From: Euryodendron excelsum
Taxonomy: Eukaryota; Streptophyta; Magnoliopsida; Ericales; Pentaphylacaceae
Reading direction: 5' to 3'
Assembly: GCA_033060915.1 (NCBI GenBank)
Contig: CM065393.1
Location: 3,799,501-3,863,500, forward strand
DNA length: 64,000 nucleotides
The notes under the pieces were generated by a model. It had not been told where the DNA came from, did not search any database, and was given only the letters and a program-made list of their open reading frames with translations. Position 1 is the first letter of the stretch. Every line of letters starts with the position of its first letter. Made by a program: the position numbers and the translations under genes. Positions 21,731 through 32,459 of the stretch are shown in pieces.

Positions 21731-23037
21731 TAGGAAATTTTTTTTAAGAAAAAAATTTATAAAAATTATATGGGGCTTTAACTATAATGTATAATATTTT
21801 AAAAAATAAAGAGCCTGAAGTTGCTGCTTTATTTGTTTTACCTATCAGCCCACCCAGGCTAAAGATGGAGAAGAAAGAAAGAAGGGAAGACGAAAGGGGT
21901 GAGCGTATTAGAGTAATTTTGTCACCCCTAAGTTACTCCCATTTCATTGACACTTGCATGGACAGCGAACGAGTTACATGCGCGGTCAAATCTAATGATT
22001 ACACATCACAAGAGAGTTATCTATTCATTTTTAAATTATGAAGGAGTCATTTATTTTTGGCTCATACTACAAGGTACTAGTAAATTGTAATTACCCCAAC
22101 TATCGAATTGTGAATTTTTCAAGAGAGAATTGCTGTCTTCCAACTCAATGCCAGCATCATCAACAACTCATATGGTGTTAAAATTAATTTTCAAAATATA
22201 GTATATTAGGTAGCAGTTTGGAAGTTTTGAAGAAAATTTTTGTTATCTTATTTAACGAATCTCACATTAAAAAGTAAGAAGTTCTTTGAGGCATTTATAA
22301 ATGCCAGCATCATGTTATGTATTACTTTAGAATAATGATTGCGTGTAATACTTAAGTGTGAGTAGGTGTGTGGCGCTTGGACACGTGTGTGTGTGATATG
22401 TGATTAAGACTATTGGTTTTTATCAATCGTGAAGAACAACGATCGGACAATAGATACATAGGTAAAGCGATCACATAATAGAAACCACATCTGATTATAA
22501 AAGATATGATGAATGGTCTGATTAATCAATGAATGTGTGCGATCTATACTATTAATTTAGAAAGGGCAATCTGATGACTGTGTTTAAACTTGTAAATGAC
22601 TTTTAAAAATCAATTATTATTTAAATTTCACCAGTCATATTTTGTCCAAAGATACACCAAAATATCTATAAACATGGTAGATTGCAACTAAAATTATTAA
22701 TTTTTTTGTATCTTTTTCCCCCCTCTTTTAAGGCACTAAAGTTCTCTATTCTTATTAGTTTACACAGTTCAACATCTTTGAAATTTGTTTATGCAAAAAG
22801 ATACATTTAGATTCTTGACAGACTTGATAATTAGAGGGTATTCGGATCTAATTTCATGTGTGCAACACGCAGTCAAAATTACTAATTTTTTGAGCTTTAT
22901 TATATCCTAAAAGCGATTTGCTATTAACTTAATGCACGCTAAATTTAAAAATTGGTGAGGACGAAAATTGTCTTAAGGAAAGCAATATTAATCGTGTATT
23001 TGAAGTATTTGTTCATCTTCTTCTTCCTTCTATAGAT

Positions 23038-23114
23038 TTATGCACCTACATATGGCACTTCGTTGCCATCATGGGTGGATGAAGAGATTGCTTGCTGTTT
23101 TGAATGGGAAAGAG
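23038..23114 (+). pseudogene. LRR receptor-like protein, LRRNT exon fragment (left half)
   Basis: After a pyrimidine tract and AG, the sequence reads GTSLPSWVDEEIACCFEWER, the cysteine-containing leucine-rich-repeat N-terminal cap (SWV-x-E-x5-CC-x-WE) of plant receptor-like proteins. The reading continues across the copia insertion: the last bases, AAGAG, are the target duplication, and the cap resumes at 29,946 with VECNSTTGHAIGLSLN. The insertion therefore splits one exon. No signal peptide exon was recognised upstream. Confidence 0.75.
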
Positions 23115-24201
23115 TGTTGGAAAAATAATCCCTATTTAAATACTATATGTATAATTAGTGATCACCAATAATAAAATAACAAGAATGTATCTAATTATCA
23201 ACTAGAAGCAATTTTAACTAGAAGACAATTAAAATCTGAATAAGAACAAACTAAATTGTAACGACTTACTCGGTTGTCGTTCGCAAAAACAGAAAATCTA
23301 AAAGTTGAAAGATAGACCGAGTCGAGTGTTTCACACTCTCTCCTTAAAGACAAATTCACCCCCCACAATTAGTGATCACGGGATGATGGGCGTCTGACTC
23401 CCAGGATAAAATGATCTCAGCAGTCTTTAGGCAGCACTTCAAAAAAAAAAAAACACTGCTCGGCGGCTTCACAAGATGATTTGAACTCTCTCAGGAAAAT
23501 ATGGGAGAAAGAAGAAGAAGAATTTATTGTATGCAACAAAATTTGAAATTCCAGAATGTTATGAATGCTAGAATGTTGCCCTTTTTATAGAGCCCAGGCG
23601 CCTGTTCGAAACAGGTACCAGCAACCAAACAGCCCCCTATCGGAGGGATACACCTGTTCGGTCAACAGACACATCCGTTCGGTCAACCATCAGAAAATAA
23701 TTAATTTAATTAATATAAAATTAATTAATTAATTTAATTCTGACCTTAGCCCAAAAAGATAAGACTCGAACCGAACCCATGACCCACTCCCACGTCCCGT
23801 CCCGGACCGGACGGGCAGGCTACGGCGGTGGCGCACACGTGTAGAGTATGGGGTCAACCTATGGATTTCATAGGTCCTCCCCCTTTCACAAAAGTAGGGT
23901 GCCCCTTGGGGCCCTATCCTTACTCCAAACTTGGGTTATATATGCACAATATATTTTTTATAAGAAATCAATGTGGGATAACCCACTTTCAACTACATAA
24001 CCCATATTCAAGGGGGTGACTTTGGAGGCCAATAACTCAGTTAATGCTACACGGATTTGAGTAAGTAAATAGTCTAGATTTATCTCCTCTCGGAGGTGAA
24101 TCCAAAGCACCAATGACCCGACACGAAGGATGTATGGGTTCCACATTTATATTAGCTCAAAGATTAACAAAACAATGGGTTTACACCCATTTTTTCTAAC
24201 A
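23115..24201 (-). repeat. Copia 1 LTR, 3' LTR of the element
   Basis: Plus-strand ends are TGTTGGAAAAATAATCCC and ACCCATTTTTTCTAACA, the same as in the partner at 28,950-29,940. On the minus strand a TATA box (TATAAAAAG, 23,589-23,581) lies in the middle. The LTR is 96 bp longer than its partner mainly because the partner lacks about 20 bp near 29,490 and about 67 bp near 29,897. Point differences are spread throughout, so the insertion is not recent. Confidence 0.9.
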
Positions 24202-24203
24202 AT

Positions 24204-24210
24204 CCCCCAC
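24204..24210 (-). other. Copia 1 polypurine tract
   Basis: On the minus strand GTGGGGG sits two bases before the 3' LTR start. This is the expected place and composition for the plus-strand priming site of an LTR retrotransposon. Confidence 0.75.
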
Positions 24211-24805
24211 ATGAATGAGATTGGCTAGAAATGAAAAATGCAAATGAGAATGCTGACTTGACACAGAAAGAGAGAGAGACAGGTAGAAAGTTGCCGCATT
24301 GGGAAATGTGGCTTTTGGCTTTGAACCTTTCCTAACGAAATACCATCGGGTTTATTTGGCTAACCAGTGAGCATGATATCCTGAACTGTTCAGCCGTTTA
24401 TATAAACCAAGACAATAGTACTCACACGGTTCCTTTCCAATCATCTAGTGATCCATTCAGTTGTGTTCATTTTGGTCTTAAACAATGCCTAGTAGATTCA
24501 TGAGTACTCTAGAGAAATTAGCCTTAAGAATTTCTCATAGAAGCGGCCCCTTCATACTCATATAGGTGATTTCTTATTAAGAGCATCCTGCTATACTCCA
24601 CTTGGAATTCCAATGTATAAGAATCATTAAGAGCTAAAGTCATCCTAAACACTAACTACAGGTTATCACTATTTCATCATAGAAATGGACAGCGGAACGA
24701 GTTCCTCAGTGATTTGTCCTAAGTCACTCACAATTCGGTTGTCTCGTTGAACCTAGATCTTGGGATATCCAGTCAGCTAGGTTGGATTGCCATTATGGCA
24801 ACTTT

Positions 24806-27800
24806 TTATGTCATAGGCTTAAGGCCCATTTCCCTCGATGAATTCTCTACTTGATCTTTTGTCAAGCCTTTTGTAAGCGGATCCGCAATGTTGTCCTTAG
24901 ACTTGATGTAATCAATGGATAGAATTCCATTTGAAAGCATTTGCCTCACAGTATTGTGTCGTCGATGTATATGTCGTGACTTTCCGTTATACATGTGGTT
25001 ATTGCACATTAACTATCGCAATGTATACAGATAGCAGAGATAGGTTTAGGCCACACGGAAATATCCTCCAAAAAGTTACAAAGCCACTCAGTTTCCTCTT
25101 CTACTTTATCTAAAGCGATAAACTCAGATTACATGGTGGATCTGGCTATGCAAGTTTGTTTTGAGGATTTTCAAGACATTGTTGCGCCTCCTAGAGTAAA
25201 CACATATCCACTTGTAGATTTAGAGTCTCTAGTGTTAGATATCCAATTTGCGTCTGTGTAACCTTCTACAACAACTGGATATCTTGTATAGTGTAGCCCA
25301 TAATTCAAGGTGAATGTCGGATACCTGAGAACCCTAAATATGGCCTTCCAGTGGTTTGACCCTGGGTTACTCGTATATCTGCTCAGTCTGCTTACCGTAC
25401 AAGCAATATCCGGACGTGTGCAATTCATGAGATATATTAAACTGTCAATTATCCGTGAGTATTCTAACTGACATATGCCCTCATCATCGTTCTTGTATAT
25501 ATATAGAGAACAATCTATGGGTGTGTTTGCTAGATCGTTATCAGACTTACTAAACTTATCGAGTATCTTCTCGACATAATGGGTCTATGATAACGTATAT
25601 CCCTCAGATGTTTTAGTAATCTTAATACCAAGTATAACATCTACAATCCCTAGATCTTTCATGTCAAACTTATTGTTCAACAATTTCTTAGTAGCTTTAA
25701 TGACATCATTATTGCTACCAATGATAATCATATCATCTACATAAAGAAAAACAAGGACATAACCATGAGTAGTGTTTTTCACATAAACACACTTATCGCA
25801 TTTATCTTAAAGCCATTTGACAACATAGCATTGTCAAACTTCTCATGCCATTGTTTCGGGGCTTGTTTTAGTCTATACAAAGACTTAACAAGTTTGCATA
25901 CCTTTTTCTCTTCGCCAGGAACAATGAACCCTTTAGGTTGCTTCATATAAATCTCTTCATTCAAATCTCCATTTAAGAATGCCATCTTAACATCCATTTG
26001 ATGAATCTCAAGATTATGTAAAGCCGCAAAGGCTATCAAAATACGTATGGACGTTATTCTGGTTACAGGAGAATATGTATCGAAATAATCCACTCCCTCG
26101 GTCTACTTGTAGCCTTTGACTACAAGTCTGGCCTTGTATTTATCAAGTGAATCATCTACTTTCATCTTCCTCTTGAATATCCGCATGTATCTAAAGGGTT
26201 TATTGCTAGGTGGAAGATCCACTAGTTCCCACGTATGATTTTGCAAAATTGACTCAACTTCACTATGGATAGCCTCTTTCCACAAAGGTGCTTCCGAAGA
26301 AGACATTGCTTCTTTGTAACTCTGAGGTTCATTTTCTAACAAATATGTTAGAAAATTAGGACCGAATGATTTTGCAACCTTTGTCCTTTTACCTCATCTA
26401 GGTTCAACATCGTTTCCTTTATCCACAGACCCATGGTCTTCATCTACATTGGTATCATAAGTCTGTTTATGCGAACTTGATCCATGTGTAAACTTATATG
26501 GAAACTCCTTCTCAAAGAAGGATGCATTCCTAGACTCCATTATTGTATTCACGAGAATATCTGATATTTCAGACTTGTAAACCAAAAACCGATATGCATT
26601 ACTATGTTCGGCATAGCCAATAAATATACAATCAATTGATTGTGGTCCTAATTTTACCTTCTTAGTTAAAGGAACTACTACCTTTGCCAAACAACCCCAT
26701 ACTCTCAAGTATTTATAAGAAGGTTTTCGACCTTTCCACATCTCATAAGGGGTTTTGCTAAGTTTCTTGTGGGGTATCTTGTTGAGAACATAGTTGGCGG
26801 ATAGCAACGCTTCCCCCCACAAATTCTGGGATGCCCCAGAACTTATCAACATAGCATTCATCATCTCTTTTAGAGTGCGATTCTTCCGCTCAGCAATTCC
26901 ATTTTGCTGAGGTGAATAAGGTGCAGTGGTTTGATGTATGATACCATGTTCAACACATAGTTGTGCAAATGGTGCTTCATACTCACCACCTCTATCACTT
27001 CTTAACACCTTAATCTTTTTGCTAAGTTGATTATCAACTTCACTCTTGTATTGTATAAACATGTCTATTGTTTCATCTTTACTTCTCATTAAGTAGACGT
27101 AACAATAACGAGTGCAATCATCAATGAAAGTTATGAAATATTTTTTCCCATCTCGAGTTTGAGCATATTTCAAGTCACAAACATCACTATGAATTAGTTC
27201 AAGTGGTTCCGTACTTCTTTCAATTGATTTAAACGGAGTTCTAGTCAACTTTGCCTCAACGCAAGTTGCACATTTATGATTAACATTAAAATCAAGTTCA
27301 GGCAAAGACTCTAATTTAACTAATCTATGCATGGTATCAAAGTTAACATGACCTAATCTACCATGTCATATATTTAAAGACTGAAGCAAGTAAATAGAAG
27401 ATGCAATATTATTACTAGCAGGCTTAGGAGCCACAGTCATTACATTAAGTTTGAAGAGCCCATCGCTCAGATATCCTTTTCCCACAAACATTTCCCCCTT
27501 AATAAATACAAACTTATCACTCTCAAACACTAGTTTAAAGCCCTTCTTACTCAACAATGAACCAGAGACTAAATTCTTGCGAATGTCTGGCACATGGAAC
27601 ACCTTATTGAGAGTAAGTTATTTACCGGAAGTCATTTTCAGAATGATCTTCCCTTGACCTTCAACCTTTGAGGTTGCCAAGTTTTCCATGTAGAGTTGTT
27701 CATTGTCCATTGATTGGTAAGATGTGAACATTCACTTGTTAGCACAGATGTAATAAGTGGCCCCAGTGTCCACCTACCATTATTTAGTATTGCCAACCAA

Positions 27801-28841
27801 CTTTACCTCAGAAACTATGGCAGAGAGATTCAGGTCTTCCACATTGGCACAGAGATCCTCGGTCACATTGGCTTGAGTAGATTTCTTCTTGTGGTTCTCT
27901 TGATCCTTCTTCTCAAGATCTTTACGCTTGCGATAATCCTTGGTCGTATGACCAGTCTTGTCGCAGACGTAACATTTCCCTTTGAACCTTTTGAAATTGC
28001 CACCTTTAGAACCTTGGTAGGATCCTTGGCCGTCATGCTTTCGCTTTTTGTTGTTGGGTTTGGCTTGCTCCACCACATTTGCCTTTGACACCGTAGGGGT
28101 GTTGACAAACTTCTTCTCAGAAGCACGGTTATCCTCCTTAATTCTTAGCCTGACAATAAGTTCCTTAAACCTCATTTCCTTGCGCTTATGCATCAGATAG
28201 TTTTTGAATTCTTTCCAGGATGGCGGCAATTTTTCAATTATCGCAGCCACTTGGAAAGATTCACTTAGTACCATGCCTTCGGCGTGGATGTCATGAAGTA
28301 TAACTTGGAGATCCTGGACTTGGCTAATAACTATTTTAGAATCAAACATTTTGTAATCAAGGAACTAACCGACCACAAATGTCTTTGAGCCGACGTCTTC
28401 CGTCTTGTACTTCTTGTCTAAAGATTCCCACAGTTCTTTCGCCGTTTGCACAGCACAATACACGTTGTAAAGTGTATTATCCAGTCCATTGAGGATATAG
28501 TTCCTACATAGGAAGTCAGTATGTTTCCATGCTTCCACCGCCACAACTACTTGCTGGTCGGACTCATTCTCGTTCAGAGTAGGAACATCTTCACGAAGAA
28601 ATTTGGCTAAGTTCAGAGTCATCATGTAGAACAACATTTTCCGTTGCCACCTTTTGAAATCAGTTCCATTGAACTCCTCTGGCTTTTCTCCATGATTCAC
28701 CGGCACAGTTGGCGTATGCACTCGATTCACCGTCATAGTCGGTGTAGACATCTGATTCACCGGCACAGTCAGTGTCGGTATAGGTGTCGCAATCACAGTA
28801 GGAGTTGGAGTAAGAGTAAGAATAGGAGTAATATCAGTCAT
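24806..28841 (-). pseudogene. Copia 1 gag-pol polyprotein, decayed
   Basis: From the ATG at 28,841 (MTDITPIL) a gag with a Pro/Thr-rich start continues to a zinc knuckle [16 protein letters not shown] (CCHC-type with the last Cys changed to Tyr). Next comes protease with VDTGAT near 27,770, then integrase: HGRLGHVNF, CATCVEAKLTRTPF, D-D-E region with FIDDCTRYCYVYL, RSDRGGEY and PQQNGIAERKNRTL. RT follows with QMDVKMAFLNGDL and YVDD (about 25,730), then RNase H ending ADPLTKGLTKDQVE. In-frame stops occur in gag (about 28,365), around the protease (27,780, 27,774, 27,732, 27,618), before integrase (27,365), after integrase (26,393) and in RT (26,103, 25,585). A small deletion near 25,790 shifts the frame. 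The typical copia length is otherwise retained. Confidence 0.9.
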
Positions 28842-28934
28842 TTCTGAAATAAACAATTTTACACAAAATTTGAGTACTAATCCAGAAATAATATATAACA
28901 CGACACTAATTAACACAGTTAAAATAGGAATGAG

Positions 28935-28949
28935 ATCTGTCTTTAAGAT
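28935..28949 (-). other. Copia 1 primer-site position, non-canonical
   Basis: Directly after the 5' LTR the minus strand reads ATCTTAAAGACAGATCTC. It lacks the TGG that pairs with tRNA CCA ends and has no likeness to the initiator-Met site TGGTATCAGAGC. Thirteen bases (28,935-28,947) pair perfectly with 29,178-29,190 in the LTR, so self-priming or a U5-leader stem is possible. Confidence 0.5.
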
Positions 28950-29940
28950 TGTTGGAAAAATAATCCCTATTCAAATACTATGTGTATAATTAGTGATCAC
29001 CAATAATAAAATAACAAGAATGTATCTAATTATCAACAAGGAACAATTTTAACTAGAAGACAATTAGAATCTGAATAAGAACAAACTAAATTGTAAGAAC
29101 TTACCCGGTTGTCGTTCACAAAAACAGAAAATCTCGAAGTTAAAAGATAAACCGAGTCAAGTGTTTCACACTCTCTCCTTAAAGACAGATTCACCTCCCA
29201 TAGTTGGTGATCACGGGATGATGAGCGTCTGACTCCCAGGATAAAACGATCTCAACAGTCTTTATGAAGCATTTCAAAAAAAAAAAAACTGCTCAGCGGC
29301 TTCACAAGATGATTTGAATTCTCTCAGGAAAATATGGAAGAAAGAAGAAGAAGAATTCGTTGTATGCAAAAAAATTCAAAATTTTAGAATGTTATGAATG
29401 CTAGAATGTTGCCCTTTGTATAGAGCTCAGGTGCCTGTTCTAAACAGGTACCAGCAGCCAAACAGCTCTTTACCGGAGAGACACACTTGTTCGGTCAACT
29501 ATCAGAAAATAATTAATTTAATTAATATATAATTAATTAATAAAAATAATTAATTAATTTAATTTCGACCCTAGCCCAAAAAGATAAGACTCGAACCGAA
29601 CTCATGCCCACATCCCGTCCCGGACCAGCGGGCAACGACGGCGCACGCGGAGTATTGGGTCAACCCATGAATTTCATAGGTCCTCCCCCTTTCACAAAAG
29701 TGCGGTGCCCCTTGGGACCCAAACCTTACTCCAAACTTGGGTTATATATGCACAACATATTTCCTATAAAAAATCAATGTGGGATAACCCACTTTCAACT
29801 ACATAACCTATATTCAAGGGGATGACTTTGGAGGCTAATAACTCATTCAATCCTATATTAATTTGAGCAAGTAAATAGTCTAGATTTATCTCCTCTCAAA
29901 TATCAACAAAACTATGGGTTTACACCCATTTTTTCTAACA
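28950..29940 (-). repeat. Copia 1 LTR, 5' LTR of the element
   Basis: Same ends as the LTR at 23,115-24,201. The minus-strand TATA element has changed to TATACAAA (29,422-29,415). It contains the 13-base segment at 29,178-29,190 that is the exact reverse complement of 28,935-28,947, two bases inside the element. Confidence 0.9.
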
Positions 29941-29945
29941 AAGAG

Positions 29946-30090
29946 TTGAGTGCAACTCCACAACTGGGCATGCGATTGGACTCTCTCTTAACAAGGGGAA
30001 GGGGTTTTGGGAGATTGGCACCTCAATGTCTCAATGTCTCTCTGTTTCTTTCCTTTGAAAAGTTCAGAACTCTCAACATACTGGACAATT
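29946..30090 (+). pseudogene. LRR receptor-like protein fragment (right half)
   Basis: Continues the cap cut at 23,114: ECNSTTGHAIGLSLN, the usual C-N-x-T-T-G-x-x-I-x-L-S-L end of an LRRNT cap. In the next frame it reads LNVSLFLSFEKFRTLNIL, the first leucine-rich repeat of plant receptor-like proteins. The frame change between them shows a small indel, and homology ends near 30,090 without further repeats. Together with the copia insertion this makes the gene a dead fragment. Confidence 0.7.
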
Positions 30091-30260
30091 CATTTATCTT
30101 GCAGGGCATCACTGAAAGGATCAACTCATCATTTTAATAGTAAATTCATACATAATTATGGATTATTCATACAGATGTTAGCATTGAGTTAAGTATATGT
30201 TCACCTCAGTTACATACCAAGTCGTAAGATTGAAGATGCGTAAAAAATAGAATATTATGG

Positions 30261-32134
30261 TTAATCATACTTGTAAATTTGTATAATTTTTTGTGTAGCT
30301 CTTATTGGATTCTCAACATCGATCCGAACTTTGCTCTTACAGTAGAGGTCATATTTGCTGCAGAAAAATTTGGAAAATACAGAATATTAAAATTTTGCTA
30401 GTTCTATTAGCATATGACATTGAACATATATATATATATATATATGTATGTATATGAACAGACAGAAATGGAAAGCTTACTTGAAAACTTCGAGCCAATT
30501 CAAATTCTCGACATCCTCCTCATTCATCAAGTGCTTATATGCTCCTGCTGTATGTAAAGCTGCAAAGTGATGGATCCAAAAAAATTCAAGTTAAATGTGT
30601 TCATCAGACTGCACTCATATATATACTTTATGTATTAATTTGAAAAGTAATTCATATAAATACTCACGATAGAAAGCGTGGTAACGAATAACGAACAATT
30701 CTGGAGAGGGTAGGGTTGTTACATTCTTCTTAGTCACCTGAAATTTTGAAAATGCAATTAGAATGTATGAACAATTTAAATTTGAAACGTGGATTTTTTA
30801 AGAGGTATGAAAGACACGTACCAAATACATGTAACCATCATGACCCCATGATACCGTAACATTTTCTAACGCAACCGTCGGAGTAAATTCCATTCTTACT
30901 GCTGTAAGCTGGACTTTTGGAATCTGAATTGTTCTCGAAATACTGAAACCCATATTTTCAAAGAAGCTTGTTAGATTTCAATCACTATATATATATATAT
31001 ATAACTTCCTCTGCAGATTAAGTTTATGAGTTTGGAGAAGAAATATATACCTTGTGATGAACAATCGATTCATCAAAAGCACACCCAAGAGGGAAGGTAT
31101 CACCTGCCATGCCAAGAGGTTTAGTAACTAAAATGGTTTATAAAATAATAAATTTTATGATTATAAGTTGTGTAAACTCACCAACAGCAGCCCATTGAGG
31201 AAGCCCTCCAAAGCTAGGAAGAAGAAGAACCTTTCCAAGATCTGAAACCCATGCAAAAAGAATTATCGCAAAATGTCTCTTAAGGGTCTTGGCCTGTTTT
31301 CGTAGATGGAATCAATATGCATGTATATATATTTATATATTAGCTTCTCCATACCAAGAATAGGGGCAGCCAAGTGCAAGCAATCTTCATTAGGATAGTC
31401 TTTTCTAATGGCTTCAGCTGTCTGCAACCAGTGCTCAATCTGAGGCTCATCCAAATCAGGATCACTATCATCTACAACATCATTAAGGAGTTCACAGAAT
31501 TCCCATATGCTCATCTCTATTTTATCCAATTTCCCGTACTCTTCCCTCATTCTTTTCACCTGCAATTCCATTATCCAAACTTTATTCAGATATTACTTTA
31601 TATCTAAGCCTTTAGGGTGCTATCAATTCAGAATTTCATATTTTCTTTGAATAATTATTATAAGTATTGTACTTAATTACAAAGTCATAACTTTGATTAA
31701 TGTGGTTCAACCGATAGAATTCCTCGACGGTATTTTGCCTTTCACTTTCAGCATCATAGTCTCTGTCGAGCTTTCTCCATGTTAGAATTTTCTTTCCAAT
31801 GAAAAACCAACTTGTGCATGAAGAAAATTGGAACTAAAACTAACCTAAATGATTTGCCGAATGAATTGATTTCCGGAGCCTTAAATCCACCGGCTGGTAT
31901 AGTTTTTGGTACCGGAAATCCTCCATCCAAGACCAATTCATTGATATCAGATGTGAGACCTTATAACCCTCTGCTTGGTAACCTGAATATCGATTTCCAT
32001 CAAAGTAAAACTAGTAATCATAAACATGCATTCATGTTTCGAAAAACAATTTATACAAGAGCCTGGTTTGTAAAACAAGAAAATATATATATATATATAT
32101 TACCAAGATCAGGCTGCTCCACGACGATAGTCAT
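30261..32134 (-). pseudogene. MIOX: Myo-inositol oxygenase, copy 1, frameshifted and lacking a catalytic His
   Basis: MIOX cleaves myo-inositol to D-glucuronate in the cytosol, feeding cell-wall sugar synthesis. Exons on the minus strand: 32,134-32,104 (MTIVVEQPDLG), 31,982-31,845, 31,762-31,681 (DYDAESERQNTVEEFYRLNH), 31,559-31,362 approximately, 31,241-31,182, 31,103-31,051, 30,942-30,822, 30,737-30,668, 30,559-30,481 and 30,357 onward. All junctions read are GT-AG. Lesions: two extra bases in exon 2; CAT to CTT in exon 4, turning the HD iron-binding pair into LD; two bases missing in exon 7 before LENVTVSWGHDGYMYL; and loss of the conserved end after KVRIDVE, replaced by an unrelated tail to a stop at 30,261. 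Other iron ligands (IEH, WGHD, RYH, KYD) remain. Probably a pseudogene. Confidence 0.9.
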
Positions 32135-32233
32135 TTTCCCAACAGAGTTCAAAACAATGAAAGCACAAAGCAAAGAAAACAGAAGCAAATAGCTTGTGTG
32201 GAAGTGTGGGGAAAGGCATGCAGAGAAATGAGG

Positions 32234-32241
32234 TATTTATA
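32234..32241 (-). promoter_or_regulatory. TATA box of MIOX copy 1
   Basis: TATAAATA on the minus strand about 100 bp before the start codon at 32,134. The same element stands at the same place in copy 2 (46,036-46,043). Confidence 0.6.
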
Positions 32242-32459
32242 GTAACAAAAAAAGAAGTCCTTCCCTGATATTAGGAATGTTGGGAGTCCTGAACTGAAAA
32301 TTCTTAGTTCCCCTTACAGCCCACCCTTATTTTTATCCCATTAGAAACGTCAAACAAACGCACACGTGGTGACACACCGACTCCACCCTCATGTAAGCGC
32401 GTGTGAGCACGCTCCACTTTTTTTAATTGAACAAGGGTTCACTAAAAGAAAATGATATA

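Larger units (their letters stand above)
20695..23037. other. Non-coding stretch with microsatellite and T-rich repeats
   Basis: No supported gene in 2.3 kb. The frame at 21,787-22,041 (84 codons) has no family motif. Near 20,699-20,900 a phrase of the type 'aattgaattttcatttctcc...cacc/gaatc' recurs with variation. The last part (22,900-23,037) leads into a pyrimidine-rich tract, 'cttcttcttccttctatag', that looks like a splice acceptor for the LRR exon that follows. Confidence 0.5.
23110..29945 (-). mobile_element. Copia retrotransposon 1 (structurally complete, coding-dead)
   Basis: The element runs 23,115-29,940 between two copies of AAGAG (23,110-23,114 and 29,941-29,945). It has two LTRs (1,087 and 991 bp), a G-rich polypurine tract next to the 3' LTR, and gag-pol in the order gag, zinc knuckle, protease, integrase, RT, RNase H on the minus strand. 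This gag-PR-INT-RT-RH order defines Ty1/copia. The coding frame holds several stops and at least one frameshift, so it could move only if supplied with proteins in trans. It sits inside an LRR gene exon. Related integrase remnants lie at 5.7-6.4 kb. Confidence 0.9.

Noticed and set aside
31362..31376. Six-base deletion of the His-Asp pair in MIOX copy 1
   Set aside because: First impression from the exon 4 end alone. The Asp codon is split across the intron and completed by exon 5, so only the His codon is changed.
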